Shown here in pieces: positions 25,804-32,795 of a stretch of DNA of 32,795 nucleotides. A program made the position numbers and the translations under genes. Numbering within the stretch: position 1 is the stretch's first letter; every line of letters starts with the position of its first letter. Origin of the DNA: a virus. The notes below the pieces were generated by a model. That model made no database searches. It was given only the letters and a program-made list of their open reading frames with translations, and was not told the DNA's origin. The DNA lies in IMG/VR virus record IMGVR_UViG_3300027782_000228, positions 1 through 32,795 of that record; one strand, written 5' to 3'.

Positions 25804-27624
25804 ATGGCTGTCAATCTTTCAATGCTGGCGGGGGCGGGGGCGCAGTTTTTTGATAACAACGGCATACCTTTAGCGGGTGGTCTTGTTTATACCTATGCCG
25901 CAGGAACTAACACACCGCAGGCCGCATACACAACCAGCGCAGGATCAATAGCACACGCTAATCCAATTGTGCTTGATTCCGCTGGTCGTACTCCATCTGG
26001 CGGTGAGATTTGGCTAACTGATGCTGTGGCATATAAGTTTGTTTTGAAAACAGCAACCGCAGTCACAATTGGAACGTATGACAATGTAACTGGCAATGCA
26101 AGCGGCATATATGCGGCTTTTGCTGCATCTTCAGGATCATCTCTTGTTGGATATACACAAGGCGGCACAGGCGCTGTAGCTACTACGGTGCAAGCCAAGC
26201 TGCGACAGACTGTCAGCGTATTAGACTTTGGCGCTGACCCAACGGGTGCAACTGATAGCACAACTGCCATCCAAGCAGCAATTACTGCTGCCCCTCAAGG
26301 CGGCGCGGTGTACGTCCCTAACGGCACTTATAAAGTATCTGATGCTTTGGTAATTGACAAAGCGCTTACCATTTATGGTGACGGGCCTGGCAAATGGATT
26401 GATAGCCTTGGTGGTTCTATCATCACTCAAACAAATGTTGCCAAAAATGTTTTTACACTTAAAGCTAGCGTAGCCCAATACGCATTTGGTCAATATGGGT
26501 TAAACAACGTCAATTTTCGTGATTTGGCAATTACAGGCCCATCATCTGCAAGCCGTTGCACCCGAGGCATTGGCTGTGACACAACGGTCAATAGTGGCAA
26601 TTATCACATTCGAGAATGCACATTCACCAACATTCAAGTTCGGTTTTGTGTAACTGGCATTGAATTGGTGGGTATTTGTTATTTAAATGATTTTTACAGT
26701 AGCGTAATTTCTCAATGCGACACAGGTTTTGCACTATATCGTGGTTCAGCCTTAGAAAGTGGAGGGCAAACTAGATTTTTTGGAACGACCATTGATTTAA
26801 TTACTGACACTTGTTTACGATGGAACACTGACACAGGGTCTGGCGATTTGTCATTGTTTGGCTGTACATTGGCTGATGCGGCTTATGGAATTATCTCTAA
26901 CGAAGAAGCACAATTGATGATTTCAGGTTGTTCTTTTGAAAACTTGGTAAAAACTGGCGCACTTGGGGCTGGCATTTATATTGAAATTAAAGAAGCTAAT
27001 CCCGCATCCGATTCAGCAAAAACAATTATTGGCAATAAATTTTCGGCAAATGACAATTCTATTTGGCTGGATAAAACAACAACCGCCCTTGGTTCAAATT
27101 CGTGGGCATGGCCTATGTTAATTGATGGCAACACGTTACTTGACACAGTTGCTTTAAAGATTACTTTGCAATCAGGCGAACCACCTATGTCAGCACAGAA
27201 TTTTGTGTTGGGGGCAGGAAACTCTGGTCTTTCTGGTGGTTTTTTAGCTACATCGCAAATTAGCACAAACTATGCTGGCCGCGATATGCAAAAACAAATG
27301 CTTACGAGAAGCACTACGTTTGGCCCAAGCGCGGTTGGAACTTTACAATTGCCATTAGGTATGGTGGTTACTAGCGCCAGAGTTTATTTGACGGCAAACG
27401 CAAGTTCTTTTACTTCATTGTATGGCGGTGACGGAGATTTAAACACCCGTTACTATACTGGAATTAACGGGCAAACCGCACCACTAAACACATGGACAAA
27501 TTGGACGCCAACAGTGCCGCAATTTATTGTCAACAGCGCATTAAAACAACAAGTAACACTATCAGGAACTGCGGCGCTATCGGGTGCTGCTGGGGTGTTT
27601 GAAATTCAAGGTTATATCCCGTAA
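25804..27624 (+). CDS. Tailspike with pectin-lyase-like beta helix
   Basis: The 606-residue protein has an N-terminal virion-attachment domain (about 1-110; GAQFFDNNGIPLAGGLVYTY, GGEIWLTDAVAYKFVL, similar in style to P22 tailspike heads) and a linker with TQGGTGAVATTVQ. Then comes VSVLDFGADPTGATDSTTAI (138-157), the usual entry to a right-handed parallel beta helix, which runs to about residue 480. A beta-rich tip (about 480-606) follows. Such spikes bind and often cleave O-antigen or capsule. Catalytic residues are not assignable by eye. GAGGAA lies upstream. P22 gp9 has 667 residues. Confidence 0.86.
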   Translation: MAVNLSMLAGAGAQFFDNNGIPLAGGLVYTYAAGTNTPQAAYTTSAGSIAHANPIVLDSAGRTPSGGEIWLTDAVAYKFVLKTATAVTIGTYDNVTGNASGIYAAFAASSGSSLVGYTQGGTGAVATTVQAKLRQTVSVLDFGADPTGATDSTTAIQAAITAAPQGGAVYVPNGTYKVSDALVIDKALTIYGDGPGKWIDSLGGSIITQTNVAKNVFTLKASVAQYAFGQYGLNNVNFRDLAITGPSSASRCTRGIGCDTTVNSGNYHIRECTFTNIQVRFCVTGIELVGICYLNDFYSSVISQCDTGFALYRGSALESGGQTRFFGTTIDLITDTCLRWNTDTGSGDLSLFGCTLADAAYGIISNEEAQLMISGCSFENLVKTGALGAGIYIEIKEANPASDSAKTIIGNKFSANDNSIWLDKTTTALGSNSWAWPMLIDGNTLLDTVALKITLQSGEPPMSAQNFVLGAGNSGLSGGFLATSQISTNYAGRDMQKQMLTRSTTFGPSAVGTLQLPLGMVVTSARVYLTANASSFTSLYGGDGDLNTRYYTGINGQTAPLNTWTNWTPTVPQFIVNSALKQQVTLSGTAALSGAAGVFEIQGYIP

Positions 27625-28526
27625 TGGCAAACAGCAAAATATCCGCGCTAACGTCAGCTACCACACCGCTGGCAGGTACGGAGACTTTGCCAATTGTGCA
27701 AAGCAGCTCAACTAAAAAAATTGCTGTTTCAAGTATGTTTGGTACAAACGTATATACGTTTTTAAATACTCCCTCAAGCGCAAATCTTGCCGCTGCTGTT
27801 ACGGATGAAACGGGTAGTGGTCTGTTGGTTTTTGGAACTAACCCTACTTTTACTAATACTGCTGGTTCGGCAGCAGCAAATTTTACCAATTCAGCTTTTC
27901 AAGACGTATTAGTAAATTTATTTAATGCGGCAAGTACTACTGGCAACAAAATTACAGTTCAATTTGCAAGTAATGGCGGGTCAACAACTACCAATGCAAT
28001 TACTTCCTACGGTAGCGCGTATGGTTCAAGTTTGGACAATGCTATTGAAATTGGTAATTCTAGTGGTAAAGTTCGTGTTACGACTGCTGGAGATGTTGCG
28101 GCAAATACAGGTAACTTTATACCTTTAACAGCAGCTAAAGGAATGAACTTTACCGCAAATACGCCGTTAGCGGGAAAAACTAGCACATTACTAAATTGGT
28201 ACGAAGAAGGCACATGGACACCTAACCAAGGCGCGGGATTGACTCTTGTAGGCGCATTCAGTTCAACAGGCAAATACACCCGTGTCGGACGCAACGTAAC
28301 GGTTAGCGGAACAGTAACGGGTGCAACAAGTGTGGCAGTAACTGCTGGTGGTGTCATAACAACCAATTTGCCATTTACCATAGGGACAGCAGGACACGGA
28401 AATGCAACGAATGCCGCTATTACTGCTTTTGCTGCGGTTATTTGTAACACAGGTACAACATTAACGTCTGCTGGCGCTATTGCTGCCACAGGAACAATTA
28501 CATTTTCTGCAACATACTTTGTCTAA
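27624..28526 (+). CDS. Fibre-like protein with EEGTWTP C-terminal domain
   Basis: The 300-residue protein begins with ANSKISALTSATTPLAGTET and LPIVQSSSTKK, an N-terminal attachment module found on many phage fibres. A Thr/Ala-rich shaft follows, and from about residue 191 a NWYEEGTWTP ... GKYTRVGRNVTVSGTVTG domain that is a recurrent phage C-terminal fibre tip. The tailspike stop overlaps its ATG (TAATG), so both are made together. It may be an alternative receptor-binding protein attached beside the spike. Confidence 0.78.
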   Translation: MANSKISALTSATTPLAGTETLPIVQSSSTKKIAVSSMFGTNVYTFLNTPSSANLAAAVTDETGSGLLVFGTNPTFTNTAGSAAANFTNSAFQDVLVNLFNAASTTGNKITVQFASNGGSTTTNAITSYGSAYGSSLDNAIEIGNSSGKVRVTTAGDVAANTGNFIPLTAAKGMNFTANTPLAGKTSTLLNWYEEGTWTPNQGAGLTLVGAFSSTGKYTRVGRNVTVSGTVTGATSVAVTAGGVITTNLPFTIGTAGHGNATNAAITAFAAVICNTGTTLTSAGAIAATGTITFSATYFV

Positions 28527-28534
28527 GGAACGTC

Positions 28535-28777
28535 ATGCTTGAAAAACAAACAATTATTGATCGAATTGAAGTCTTGCAAGACCAGACGGTAGCGGTTCGA
28601 TACATAGTAACCATTAATGAAGATGGTAATCTTTTGGCGCAAGAAATCAAAGGCAATTATATTCGACCAGGCGATGATTACAGTGCCGAGGATGCCAAGG
28701 TACAGGCTATTTGTGCCACTGTGCATACGGCTGAAGTTGTAGCGGCGTACAAAGCTGCACAAGAGGCCACAGCATGA
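28535..28777 (+). CDS. Small protein following the fibre gene
   Basis: The 80-residue protein MLEKQTIIDRIEVLQDQTVA ... RYIVTINEDGNLLAQEIKGN, IRPGDDYSAEDAKVQAICAT has AAGGAA upstream. It is a mixed alpha/beta protein often found directly after fibre genes. The position would suit a fibre assembly chaperone or a base component, but no motif proves it. ATGA overlaps the next gene. Confidence 0.65.
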   Translation: MLEKQTIIDRIEVLQDQTVAVRYIVTINEDGNLLAQEIKGNYIRPGDDYSAEDAKVQAICATVHTAEVVAAYKAAQEATA

Positions 28778-29076
28778 ACTTGCCACAATTACCCCAAGAC
28801 AAAGCCAATCATCTGGCCTACGGCGCGGTGACCTTTTCCATAGTGTTGCTGATAGCGCGCTTTCTGTTTCCAAACGATCAGATTGGATTTGCTTGTTTGA
28901 TTACGATTCTGTCAGCTATTGGCAAGGAAGCCAGTGATGCTTGGATCAACTGGAAAGCTACTGGTGACCCAATGAAAGGGCCGCACGGGGTTGAGTTGTT
29001 GGATGCAGTGGCTACAATTTCTGGCGGTGCTTTGGCTGGTTTGCCTTTGCTTATCCTGCAAATCCCAATAATTTAA
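28774..29076 (+). CDS. Membrane protein with KANHLAYG...GKEASDAW motif
   Basis: This 100-residue protein has three hydrophobic stretches (about 17-34, 37-50 and 80-100). Conserved-looking polar motifs, QDKANHLAYGAVTF, GKEASDAWINW and PHGVELLDAVATISGG, are a pattern I recognise from phage membrane proteins of unknown role. The His, Glu and Asp residues near membrane ends may be functional. It lies in the tail module, away from the main lysis cluster, so it may be a separate lysis or envelope factor. ATGA overlap upstream. Confidence 0.7.
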   Translation: MNLPQLPQDKANHLAYGAVTFSIVLLIARFLFPNDQIGFACLITILSAIGKEASDAWINWKATGDPMKGPHGVELLDAVATISGGALAGLPLLILQIPII

Positions 29077-29085
29077 GGATAAAAA

Positions 29086-30054
29086 ATGACTCAGCCAATA
29101 GACATTATCACCCGAGCCATGAAAGACATTGGCGCTATTGCCGCTGGTGAAAATCCAACGGCTGATGAAGCGCAAGACGGTCTGGATATGCTCAACGACA
29201 TGATTGCACAATGGTCGAATGAAAACATGATGGTTTTCTATCGGACAGAGTTGATCTTCCCAACTGTGCAAAATACTGTGCAATACACATTAGGGCCAGG
29301 CGGTTCTGTTGGGGCATCTTTTACAGGATCAATTTCTGGCAACGTCTTGACCGTTACAGCCATTACCAGTGGCGGCATCACAATGGGCATGACTTTATCG
29401 GGAACAGGCATTACCGCTGGAACTACGATTGTGGGCTTTGGCACAGGCGCAGGCGGTAACGTCCTTGAAGCGGGAACATATACTGTCAGCAAATATCAGA
29501 CGGTAGCCAGCACGACTGTCAGTGCCTACTATGAGCGCCCCTTGACCATTGAATCTGCCTTTGTGCGGGTTGCCACAATGCAAGGCGGGTCTAGTGTTGC
29601 TGGTGGGTATTTAGACTATCCTGTGGCTATCCTAAGCCTTGAGGAATATGAATCTCTAGGCATCAAACAGCTAAATGGCCCTTGGGCAAAGATGATCTAC
29701 TATATGCCTGCCGAAACCCTTGGCACGGTGTATGTGTTTCCCAACCCCTCACAAGGTGAATTGCATTTGTTCACGCAAACCATTTTTAGGGAATATCAAA
29801 CCATCAGCGACACAATTACCATGCCACAAGGCTACAACATGGCTTTGCGCTGGTGTCTTGCTGAACGTTTGATGCCTATGTATGGCAAATCAAGCCAGAC
29901 GCAAATTGCATTGATTACCAGCTATGCAGCACAGGCCAAGGCTACGATCAAGCGCACCAATATGCGCCCCCCGCAAGTTTCACGCTATCCAGATGCGCTG
30001 ATGATGGGTAAGGCCAAGGATGCTGGTTTCATCATGGACGGAGGGTTTAGATAA
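29086..30054 (+). CDS. P22 gp4-like tail accessory factor with inserted beta domain
   Basis: The 322-residue protein opens with [20 protein letters not shown] and [20 protein letters not shown], and ends with [20 protein letters not shown], matching the P22_Tail-4 (gp4, 166 residues) style of head-to-tail adaptor. The adaptor plugs the portal and makes a platform for gp10. Residues about 77-147 are an extra Gly/Thr-rich unit ([36 protein letters not shown]) between YTLGPGG and [12 protein letters not shown], which read as neighbours in family members. AAGGA lies upstream. The TAATG overlap couples it to the gp10-like gene. Confidence 0.85.
   Translation: MTQPIDIITRAMKDIGAIAAGENPTADEAQDGLDMLNDMIAQWSNENMMVFYRTELIFPTVQNTVQYTLGPGGSVGASFTGSISGNVLTVTAITSGGITMGMTLSGTGITAGTTIVGFGTGAGGNVLEAGTYTVSKYQTVASTTVSAYYERPLTIESAFVRVATMQGGSSVAGGYLDYPVAILSLEEYESLGIKQLNGPWAKMIYYMPAETLGTVYVFPNPSQGELHLFTQTIFREYQTISDTITMPQGYNMALRWCLAERLMPMYGKSSQTQIALITSYAAQAKATIKRTNMRPPQVSRYPDALMMGKAKDAGFIMDGGFR
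29314..29526 (+). other. Inserted Ig/adhesin-like beta module within the gp4-like gene
   Basis: These 71 codons encode [20 protein letters not shown] ... [20 protein letters not shown] ... [17 protein letters not shown]. The unit is a mobile-looking extracellular module known from diverse phage structural proteins. It interrupts the gp4 core in frame. Confidence 0.7.
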
Positions 30055-31529
30055 TGCCAGACTTTGGTTTTGTCGGGGCTTCGTATGAAGCGCCATCTAT
30101 TTATCAAGATGCACAAGAGTGCATTAACTTCTTTTGCGAAATTGACCCTACCAAACAACAGGGCGCAAGAGGGGTTGTGGCAATGTATCCAACGCCTGGC
30201 CTTGTCAAGATTGCTCAGTTATTGGCGGCAGAAGTGCGGGGCTTGCATACTTTGTCAAATGAAAATTATTTGATTGCTGTTGCTGGAAGTATTGTGTACA
30301 AGGTTGATACCAGCTACACAGCAACCCAAATTGGAATTTTGGCTACTAACACAGGGCCAGTTTCCATATCCGATAACGTCACCAATAATGGCATGACTGC
30401 TTACATTGTGGACGGGGTGAATCGGTACACATGGATTGAATTAACCAACACGTTTGCAACACTGGCAAGCACAGATGGCCCGTGGCAGGGTGCTACGGTT
30501 GTTGATTCTATTGATGGATACAACATCTATAACCAACCAAACACGTTTAATTGGGCTTGCACTGACTTGAATTCAAGTTTATCTAGCCAAGCCTTGTACG
30601 GGTCAGCTAACGGCTTTCCTGACAACATTGTGAGCCTTATTGTTGACCGTAGACAAGTTTATTTGCTTAAAGATGTGACTACTGAGGTTTGGACAGATGT
30701 TGGTAATACGATCACGGGAATAACGACTTTCCCATTTGCTCGAGTGCCTGGCACGACCGTGCAATCAGGTGTAGGTGCAGCATTCTCTGTGGCACGTTTT
30801 GGAACTTCCTTTGCCGCTGTCTGTAAAGATACTCGAGGCGATTCAACCATTGAAGCGATGGTTAATTACGAATACAAGAAGTTTTCTACTCATGCAGTAG
30901 AGCAGTCTTTGATGAATGAAGTGACCAGCGATGCGGTGGCTTATACCTACCAAATTGAGGGACACGAAATGTATGTGGTGACTTTTCCATCAGTAGGCGA
31001 ATATGGCCTGACTTGGGTTTACGATGGGTCAACTCAGCAATGGCATAAGTGGCTGGCTTGGGATTCTGACCTTGCTGTTTATAAGCGCCATCGTTCAAAT
31101 TGCGGGTGTTACTTTAACAATGAATACATTGTTGGTGACTATGAAAATGGAAAGTTGTATACCATTCAAAACGAAGTATATACAGAAGACGGCGCAACAA
31201 TTCGCCGTATGCGCCGAGCGCCTCATATAACTACTGATCTGCAAAGACAGTATTTTGAATCATTCCAGATTCAATTTCAGCCAGGCGTTGGTTTGACTAC
31301 AGGTCAAGGTGATGATCCACAAGCCATGTTGCGTTGGTCAAATGACGGCGGCTCTACTTGGTCAAACGAGCATTGGGTAACCATTGGCAAAATTGGGCAG
31401 TATGCCAACCGTGCGCTTTGGAGGCGTTTGGGTTATGCAAGAGATAGAATTTTTGAAGTAGTAGTTAGCGATCCCGTTAAAGCTGTCATAGTTTCCGCTG
31501 AGTTGAAAGCAAGCGCAGGGGAAAATTAA
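30054..31529 (+). CDS. P22 gp10-like packaged-DNA stabilisation protein
   Basis: This 491-residue protein (P22 gp10 has 472) starts DFGFVGASYEAPSIYQDAQE, with CINFFCEIDPTKQQGARGVV and MYPTPGLVKIAQL, and has later repeats such as DRRQVYLLKDVTTEVW and YGLTWVYDGSTQQWHKWLAW typical of the P22_gp10 family. These form the tail hub under gp4 and hold DNA in the head. GGAGG is eight bases before the ATG, with TAATG overlaps at both ends. Confidence 0.9.
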   Translation: MPDFGFVGASYEAPSIYQDAQECINFFCEIDPTKQQGARGVVAMYPTPGLVKIAQLLAAEVRGLHTLSNENYLIAVAGSIVYKVDTSYTATQIGILATNTGPVSISDNVTNNGMTAYIVDGVNRYTWIELTNTFATLASTDGPWQGATVVDSIDGYNIYNQPNTFNWACTDLNSSLSSQALYGSANGFPDNIVSLIVDRRQVYLLKDVTTEVWTDVGNTITGITTFPFARVPGTTVQSGVGAAFSVARFGTSFAAVCKDTRGDSTIEAMVNYEYKKFSTHAVEQSLMNEVTSDAVAYTYQIEGHEMYVVTFPSVGEYGLTWVYDGSTQQWHKWLAWDSDLAVYKRHRSNCGCYFNNEYIVGDYENGKLYTIQNEVYTEDGATIRRMRRAPHITTDLQRQYFESFQIQFQPGVGLTTGQGDDPQAMLRWSNDGGSTWSNEHWVTIGKIGQYANRALWRRLGYARDRIFEVVVSDPVKAVIVSAELKASAGEN

Positions 31530-32795
31530 TGGCAACAATGCCAAACACCAATATCAACATACCGTATTCGGCGTTTATTGACGAAACGACAGGTAGACCT
31601 ACTCAGGCTTGGCTATTGTGGTTGATGAGTCCAAATTTCATTACGGTAAATCTTGGTACGGCATTAGCTGTTACTTCTGGTGGCACAGGGTTAACCACTA
31701 TTCCCACAAATGGGCAGCTTTTAATTGGTAACGGGTCAGGCTATACCCTAAACACACTTGGCACGGGTGTTGGCATTTCAGTTGTCAATGCGGCAGGCAC
31801 AATCACAATTGCTAACACTGGTGTTTTGTCAAACATTGCAGGCAGTGGCATATCAGTGTCTAGCGCCACAGGTGATGTGACGATTGCCAATACAGGTGTG
31901 CTTTCATTTTCTGGCGGTACAACTGGCCTGACCCCTGCAACGGCTACCACAGGCGCTGTTACCTTGGCTGGCACATTGATTGCTGTAAATGGCGGTACAG
32001 GTCAATCCTTGTATGCAGTCGGTGATTTGTTATATGCCGATACAACAACAACATTGGCTAAATTGCCTGATGTAGCAACTGGTAACGCATTGATTTCTGG
32101 CGGTGTAAGCACAGCGCCAGCATGGGGAAAAATTGGTCTTACAACCCATGTAAGTGGAGTTTTACCTATTGCCAACGGCGGCACAAACGGTTCTGCAACC
32201 CCTACGGCAGGCGCTGTGGCCTACGGCACTGGTACTGCGTATGGGTTTACTGCCGCAGGCACAGCGGGGCAAGTGCTGACTAGCAATGGCGCTGGAGTGC
32301 CTACATGGACAACAAATGCTGGAGGTGATGTAACAGGGCCAGCGTCATCGACTGACAATGCTATTGCAAGGTTTGATGGCACTACGGGCAAGCTGATTCA
32401 GAATTCTGTTACTACTATTGACGACACTGGTGCAGCTACAGGCTTTACAACATTTGCGGCTTCTACTAGCGTTACTACGCCCATAGTTCAAGCATCAAAT
32501 TCTGCTGGCTTATCGCTTAAAAATGCGTCAGGCACAACCCAAATGAGTGTTGGTGCTGGCGGTGGCGATAATATGTCCATCAATGTTTCTACCAATTTAA
32601 ACGGTGCAAATGCACAAATTGATATTAGTCCAACAGGTACGGGTCATGTCCACATAAAACCTAGTGGTACAGGTTCAATTGAAGTTGCGCCTACAAATGT
32701 AGGAACAATTGACAATATGACCATTGGGGCAACGACACCTAAAAATGGTAGTTTTGTAGATTTAAGCGTAACTGGAATAACAAGTTTTGACGGTA
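31529..32795 (+). CDS. Tail fibre protein, N-terminal part (continues at 1)
   Basis: The gene starts at ATG 31529, overlapping the gp10-like stop, with AGGGGAAAA upstream, and is open to the window end. Joined to 1-996 through the 166-base overlap it makes about 698 residues. The N terminus (NTNINIPYSAFIDETTGRPT, QAWLLWLMSP) is the likely tail-attachment part. The shaft has repeated T-x-GV/GG units, then GDVTGPASSTDNAIARFDGT and TGKLIQNS, a motif common in phage fibres. Position after gp10 is where P22 encodes the gp26 needle, but this is a fibre by sequence. No needle gene was recognised. Confidence 0.88.
   Translation, partial: MATMPNTNINIPYSAFIDETTGRPTQAWLLWLMSPNFITVNLGTALAVTSGGTGLTTIPTNGQLLIGNGSGYTLNTLGTGVGISVVNAAGTITIANTGVLSNIAGSGISVSSATGDVTIANTGVLSFSGGTTGLTPATATTGAVTLAGTLIAVNGGTGQSLYAVGDLLYADTTTTLAKLPDVATGNALISGGVSTAPAWGKIGLTTHVSGVLPIANGGTNGSATPTAGAVAYGTGTAYGFTAAGTAGQVLTSNGAGVPTWTTNAGGDVTGPASSTDNAIARFDGTTGKLIQNSVTTIDDTGAATGFTTFAASTSVTTPIVQASNSAGLSLKNASGTTQMSVGAGGGDNMSINVSTNLNGANAQIDISPTGTGHVHIKPSGTGSIEVAPTNVGTIDNMTIGATTPKNGSFVDLSVTGITSFDG
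32258..32314 (+). repeat. Fibre GTxGQVLT...PTW repeat, third copy
   Basis: GTAGQVLTSNGAGVPTWTT is encoded here in the same frame as the copies at 172-231 and 445-501 of the circularised gene. Confidence 0.75.
32630..32795. repeat. Terminal direct repeat, right copy (circular closure)
   Basis: This stretch repeats bases 1-166 with one difference (a at 32669, g at 40). The fibre frame is preserved across the join, because the interval from 31529 to 32717 (equal to base 88) is a multiple of three. Confidence 0.93.

Noticed and set aside
28007-28489. 160-codon minus-strand frame inside the fibre gene
   Set aside because: Val/Pro/Ala-rich reverse reading of Thr/Ala-rich fibre codons, the same artefact as elsewhere opposite fibre genes.

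Overview
The window is the nearly complete genome of a small tailed bacteriophage with a P22-type (podovirus) virion. The last 166 bases (32630-32795) repeat the first 166 with one mismatch, and one tail-fibre reading frame runs off the right end and continues in frame at base 1. The contig is therefore most simply read as a circular (or circularly permuted) assembly of about 32,629 unique bases. Strong Shine-Dalgarno sites, ATGA/TAATG overlaps and rho-independent terminators point to a bacterial host. The host is not identified; the small-gene repertoire resembles aquatic and betaproteobacterial phages, which is an inference only.

Layout. Rightward morphogenesis runs from small basic and accessory genes (15.8-17.4 kb), through a zincin-like protein, small and large terminase, portal, scaffold and P22-like coat protein, to a decoration-like protein and a terminator at 25.45 kb. 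A promoter candidate then opens a second stretch: small virion protein, tailspike, fibre, gp4-like and gp10-like tail proteins, and a fibre that crosses the contig ends. From 1 to 8.7 kb follow a cupin-like protein, three ejection-type proteins in P22 order (gp7, gp20, gp16-like), and a compact lysis cluster of membrane proteins ending in an M15 endopeptidase.

Leftward early genes (12.75 to 8.72 kb) encode a lambda/P22-type recombination set (ERF annealing protein, YqaJ exonuclease), a winged-helix protein, a lipoprotein and many small proteins. They meet the lysis operon tail to tail, with overlapping stop codons. Between 12.75 and 12.90 kb lies a divergent control region with two promoters and two inverted repeats. 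Rightward from it come a Cro-like protein, a replication initiator that carries internal repeats resembling an origin, small Zn-binding proteins, a VRR-NUC nuclease and a DUF1364 protein, closed by a strong terminator at 15.41 kb.

The plan is lambdoid (divergent early transcription, Cro, O-like initiator, Red-like recombination), yet I found no integrase, excisionase, CI-type repressor, att site or tRNA in this seemingly closed genome. The most notable observations are the candidate origin inside the initiator gene, two promoters placed so that their mRNAs would be leaderless, a probable ATT start codon in the lysis cluster, two heavily overlapping gene pairs, and a beta domain inserted in the gp4-like protein.
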